A stretch of 64,000 nucleotides of DNA from positions 1 to 64,000 of the forward strand of contig NZ_WGLM01000002.1 in the NCBI RefSeq assembly GCF_016125575.1, in the 5' to 3' direction. Positions 61,537-64,000 of this stretch are shown here, one piece after another. How positions within the stretch are numbered: position 1 is the first letter of the stretch; each line of letters starts with the position of its first letter. The notes beneath the pieces are model-generated. The model ran no database searches. It was not told the origin of the DNA and was given only the letters and a program-made list of their open reading frames with translations. Origin of the DNA: Limimaricola sp. Lineage in GTDB: Bacteria > Pseudomonadota > Alphaproteobacteria > Rhodobacterales > Rhodobacteraceae. Made by a program: the position numbers and the translations under genes.

Positions 61537-62267
61537 ATCTCGGCGGTCACCGTCGCATCCCCGGCGCGCATGGGCGATGTCGCCCGGTCGAAACGCAGGT
61601 AGGCGATGGCGGCGTCGCCCGCCCGCGTGAACAGCGTACCAGCCGGCTTTTCACCCGCGACAATCTCGGTTCCCGGTTCTGCGGCACCGGTGATCTGCAC
61701 CCGCACAAGGCCCTTCTTCAGCTCGGTCTTGTGTTTCATCCGCGCGGTCACTTCCTGCCCGACGTAACAGCCCTTGCGGAAATCCACCCCGTGCAACCGT
61801 TCAAACCCGGCCTCGAGGATGTAGGTTTCGGGCGTCAGTTCGACTCCGCTTTCGGGGATCAGGTGTGCCACGCGCAGCGCGTCCCAGTCGGTCGCGTCGC
61901 TGACATCCGCCTCGCCATAGGCGCGCCAACCCAGGGCGGGATCGCGCGGGTCGGGCAGGGCGCCGTCGGGCGCGGGGCCGATGCCGCGCGACACGATCAG
62001 GCCCGTCGGCGCGATTTGCACGTCGGCGCGCAGCTTGTACATGCCCAGCCGTTGCGCCAGCCCAGCCGCCAGCGGCGTGGCCACGTCGATCAGGATGCGC
62101 TCGGGCTGCCCGATGAGAAAGAAATCGGCCAGGTATTTGCCCTGCGGCGTCAGCAGCGCGGCATAAACGATGCCACCCCGCGCGCGGGTCACGTCATTGC
62201 TGACCAGCCCTTGCAGGAAATCTTCGCGGTCGGCGCCGGTGACGGCCAGAACGGTGCGGTTGGACAT
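61533..62267 (-). CDS. ygfZ: Folate-binding protein YgfZ (iron-sulfur cluster repair)
   Basis: 244 residues of the YgfZ/GcvT fold. The diagnostic KGCYVGQEVTARMKHK contains the conserved Cys of the signature K-G-C-x-x-G-Q-E. YgfZ binds tetrahydrofolate and assists MiaB-type iron-sulfur enzymes. The ATG at 62267 (MSNRTVLAVTG) is preceded by GGAGG. It lies downstream of the ABC exporter on the same strand with 45 bases between. Confidence 0.9.
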   Translation of the reverse strand: MSNRTVLAVTGADREDFLQGLVSNDVTRARGGIVYAALLTPQGKYLADFFLIGQPERILIDVATPLAAGLAQRLGMYKLRADVQIAPTGLIVSRGIGPAPDGALPDPRDPALGWRAYGEADVSDATDWDALRVAHLIPESGVELTPETYILEAGFERLHGVDFRKGCYVGQEVTARMKHKTELKKGLVRVQITGAAEPGTEIVAGEKPAGTLFTRAGDAAIAYLRFDRATSPMRAGDATVTAEI

Positions 62268-62312
62268 GGGGGGCCTCCTTCGCGGCAGATATAGGGTGCC
62301 GCGCGGCCCGCG

Positions 62313-64000
62313 TCAGCCCTGTGCGCCCTCGGCGAATTGCAGGCGGTAGAGGTCGGCGTAGAGCCCGCCACGTGCCAGCAGCGTGTCATGCGTGCCCTCG
62401 TCCACCACGCGGCCGCGATCCATCACCACGATCTTGTCCGCGGCCCGCACCGTGGACAGGCGGTGCGCGATCACCAGTGTCGTGCGCCCCTCGCTGAGCC
62501 GTTCCAGCGCCGCCTGCACGATGGCTTCGGATTTCGTGTCGAGCGCGCTGGTCGCCTCGTCCAGCAGCAGGACTGGCGTATCGCGCAAGAGCGCCCGCGC
62601 GATGGCGATGCGCTGGCGCTGCCCGCCCGACAGGTTCGATCCGCGCGGGCCGGCCGGGCTGTCGAGGCCCTGCGGCAATTGGTCGAGGAAATCGGCCACG
62701 TGGGCGGCGCGCAGCACCGTCTCCAGCCGGTCGGGTGCGGTCAGGCCGCGGTCGAGTTCGATATTGTCGCGCAGTGTCTCGTCGAAAAGCGCGGCATCCT
62801 GTGTAACGACCGAGAAGAGGCCCCGCAGATCGGCCAGCGTCATCTCGGTTGTCGCCACGTCGCCCAGTGTCACCCGGCCCGCCTGCGGATCGACCAGCCG
62901 CGTCAGCACGTTGAAGACGCTGCTCTTGCCCGCGCCCGAGGCGCCGACCAGCGCGGTCGTCTTGCCCGCCTCGGCGGTAAAGGTCAGGCCGCGCAGGACC
63001 GGCAGGTCCGCATAGGCCAGTTCCACCCCGTCCAGCCGGATCTCGGGCGCGCCCTTCGGCGCGGGCCTGGGCGCGGCGGGCGAGGTCAGGCGCGGCACCT
63101 GCGCGAAAAGGTCATGCACCCGCGCGATACTTGCCGTCGCCGCCTGGAAGAGGCCGCTGACGTTGCCCAGCCGCCGAAGCGGCTCGAACGCCAGCGCCAT
63201 CGCCGTGAAGAAGGCCATGAACTGGCCCACCGTCTTCTGTCCGGCGATGATCTCGGAGCCGCCGTAGAACAGCACGCCCAGAAACCCGATGCCGGTCATG
63301 ATATCGATCAGGCCGGGAATGGCGGCCTGCCCGAACGAGGTTTTCACCTCGGCGTCGATCCGCGCGCCGATCAGCGCGGCGTAGCGTTTCGCCTGGTAGT
63401 CCTCCAGCGCGTTCAGCTTGATCGCGGCGATGCCGTGGAACACCTCGTCCAGCCGCGTCGACATCTTTGCCGCGATCTCGCGCGAGGCACGCGCCTTGCG
63501 CCGCACGAACCCTTGGGCCGCCAAAGAGGGCAGGACAAGGATCGGAATGCCCAGCAGCGCGATCAGCGTCCAGCGCCAGTCGATCCACATCGCCACGCCG
63601 AACAGCCAGACGACCGCGACGCCGTCGCGGGCGAACCCGGTGACGATGCCGGTCCAGACGCCGCCGATTGCATTGACGTCGCCCTGCACCCGCTCGATCA
63701 GCGTGCCGGGCGGGTGGGTCTGGTGGAACCCGCCATCCAGCCGCATCAGGTGGCGCAACAGGTCGGTGCGGATGGCGGCCGCCGTCGTTTCATTGACGCG
63801 GGTCATCACCACCTTCTGGCCGACCGAACTGAAGGCGCGGGTAAAGAAGATGGCCATGATCGCGAAACCGACCAGCCAGATCGCGCTTTGATCGCCCGCG
63901 ATGAAGATGCGGTCGAACATCGGCTGCATGATGTAGCTCAGCACGCCAAGGGTGGACCCCTCCAGCATCATGAACAGCACCGCCACGGCCAGCCAGCCCA
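62313..64000 (-). CDS. MsbA-type ABC exporter (permease-ATPase half transporter), partial
   Basis: At least 560 residues; the frame remains open through the right edge, so the N-terminus is missing. An exporter membrane domain (about six segments) leads to an ATPase domain with Walker A ALVGASGAGKSS, signature LSGGQRQRIAIARAL, Walker B PVLLLDEATSALD and H-loop VIAHRLSTV. The family includes lipid A flippases and multidrug half-transporters. The intracellular loop pattern suits MsbA-like proteins. Substrate uncertain. Confidence 0.85.
   Translation of the reverse strand, partial: GWLAVAVLFMMLEGSTLGVLSYIMQPMFDRIFIAGDQSAIWLVGFAIMAIFFTRAFSSVGQKVVMTRVNETTAAAIRTDLLRHLMRLDGGFHQTHPPGTLIERVQGDVNAIGGVWTGIVTGFARDGVAVVWLFGVAMWIDWRWTLIALLGIPILVLPSLAAQGFVRRKARASREIAAKMSTRLDEVFHGIAAIKLNALEDYQAKRYAALIGARIDAEVKTSFGQAAIPGLIDIMTGIGFLGVLFYGGSEIIAGQKTVGQFMAFFTAMALAFEPLRRLGNVSGLFQAATASIARVHDLFAQVPRLTSPAAPRPAPKGAPEIRLDGVELAYADLPVLRGLTFTAEAGKTTALVGASGAGKSSVFNVLTRLVDPQAGRVTLGDVATTEMTLADLRGLFSVVTQDAALFDETLRDNIELDRGLTAPDRLETVLRAAHVADFLDQLPQGLDSPAGPRGSNLSGGQRQRIAIARALLRDTPVLLLDEATSALDTKSEAIVQAALERLSEGRTTLVIAHRLSTVRAADKIVVMDRGRVVDEGTHDTLLARGGLYADLYRLQFAEGAQG

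Overview
The window looks like chromosomal DNA of a GC-rich alphaproteobacterium, most likely in the Rhodobacteraceae (roseobacter/Paracoccus/Rhodobacter type). The reasons are the very high GC content at third codon positions, the fabA-fabB-fabI cluster divergent from an Irr-type Fur regulator, the tuf / tRNA-Trp / secE / nusG order, a Pcm-TolC-acidic protein trio, and a short conserved protein opposite efp that I associate with this family. I see no phage, insertion sequence, CRISPR array or recognisable defence system. Most of the window is ordinary chromosomal gene content.

Layout. 1-14900 is the translation/transcription block on the + strand: the end of tuf, an MFS exporter, tRNA-Trp, a sulfotransferase-like gene lodged before secE, then nusG, rplK, rplA, rplJ, rplL, rpoB and rpoC, with structured RNA leaders between several genes and a strong terminator after rpoC. 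14903-20229 (- strand) holds a CdsA/PlsC phospholipid pair, an enolase-superfamily sugar-acid dehydratase with a zinc alcohol dehydrogenase, and a TetA-like MFS pump. 20286-24247 (- strand) is a tightly overlapping five-gene set (2-haloacid dehalogenase, three alpha/beta hydrolases, a PLP dehydratase) that looks catabolic. 24420-31336 holds an FKBP isomerase, a VOC protein, a LysR regulator with a divergent unlisted 42-residue ORF, fabI-fabB-fabA, irr and a SulP transporter.

31492-45059 is a polyamine uptake and catabolism region: aldehyde dehydrogenase, GntR regulator, a PuuB-like oxidase, an SpuC-like aminotransferase, and the divergent operon potF-potG-potH-potI plus two gamma-glutamylpolyamine-synthetase homologues flanking a class III aminotransferase. 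Three 12-bp sites fitting TTTGATCAWWTT sit in front of the GntR gene and in both divergent promoters, giving a specific regulatory hypothesis that I could read directly.

45110-48292 (- strand) is a MacAB-type efflux system. 48511-54351 carries phosphonate genes: phnM, a hexapeptide acetyltransferase, two phnE permeases, phnD and phnC. Candidate PhoB boxes lie before phnM and phnC, but the C-P lyase core is not here. 54568-64000 contains tRNA-Cys, a Pcm-family methyltransferase, tolC, a PopZ-like acidic protein, cobQ, a small conserved protein, efp (with a 25-bp dyad in the shared promoter region), an inositol-monophosphatase-family gene, ygfZ, and an MsbA-type ABC exporter that runs off the right edge.
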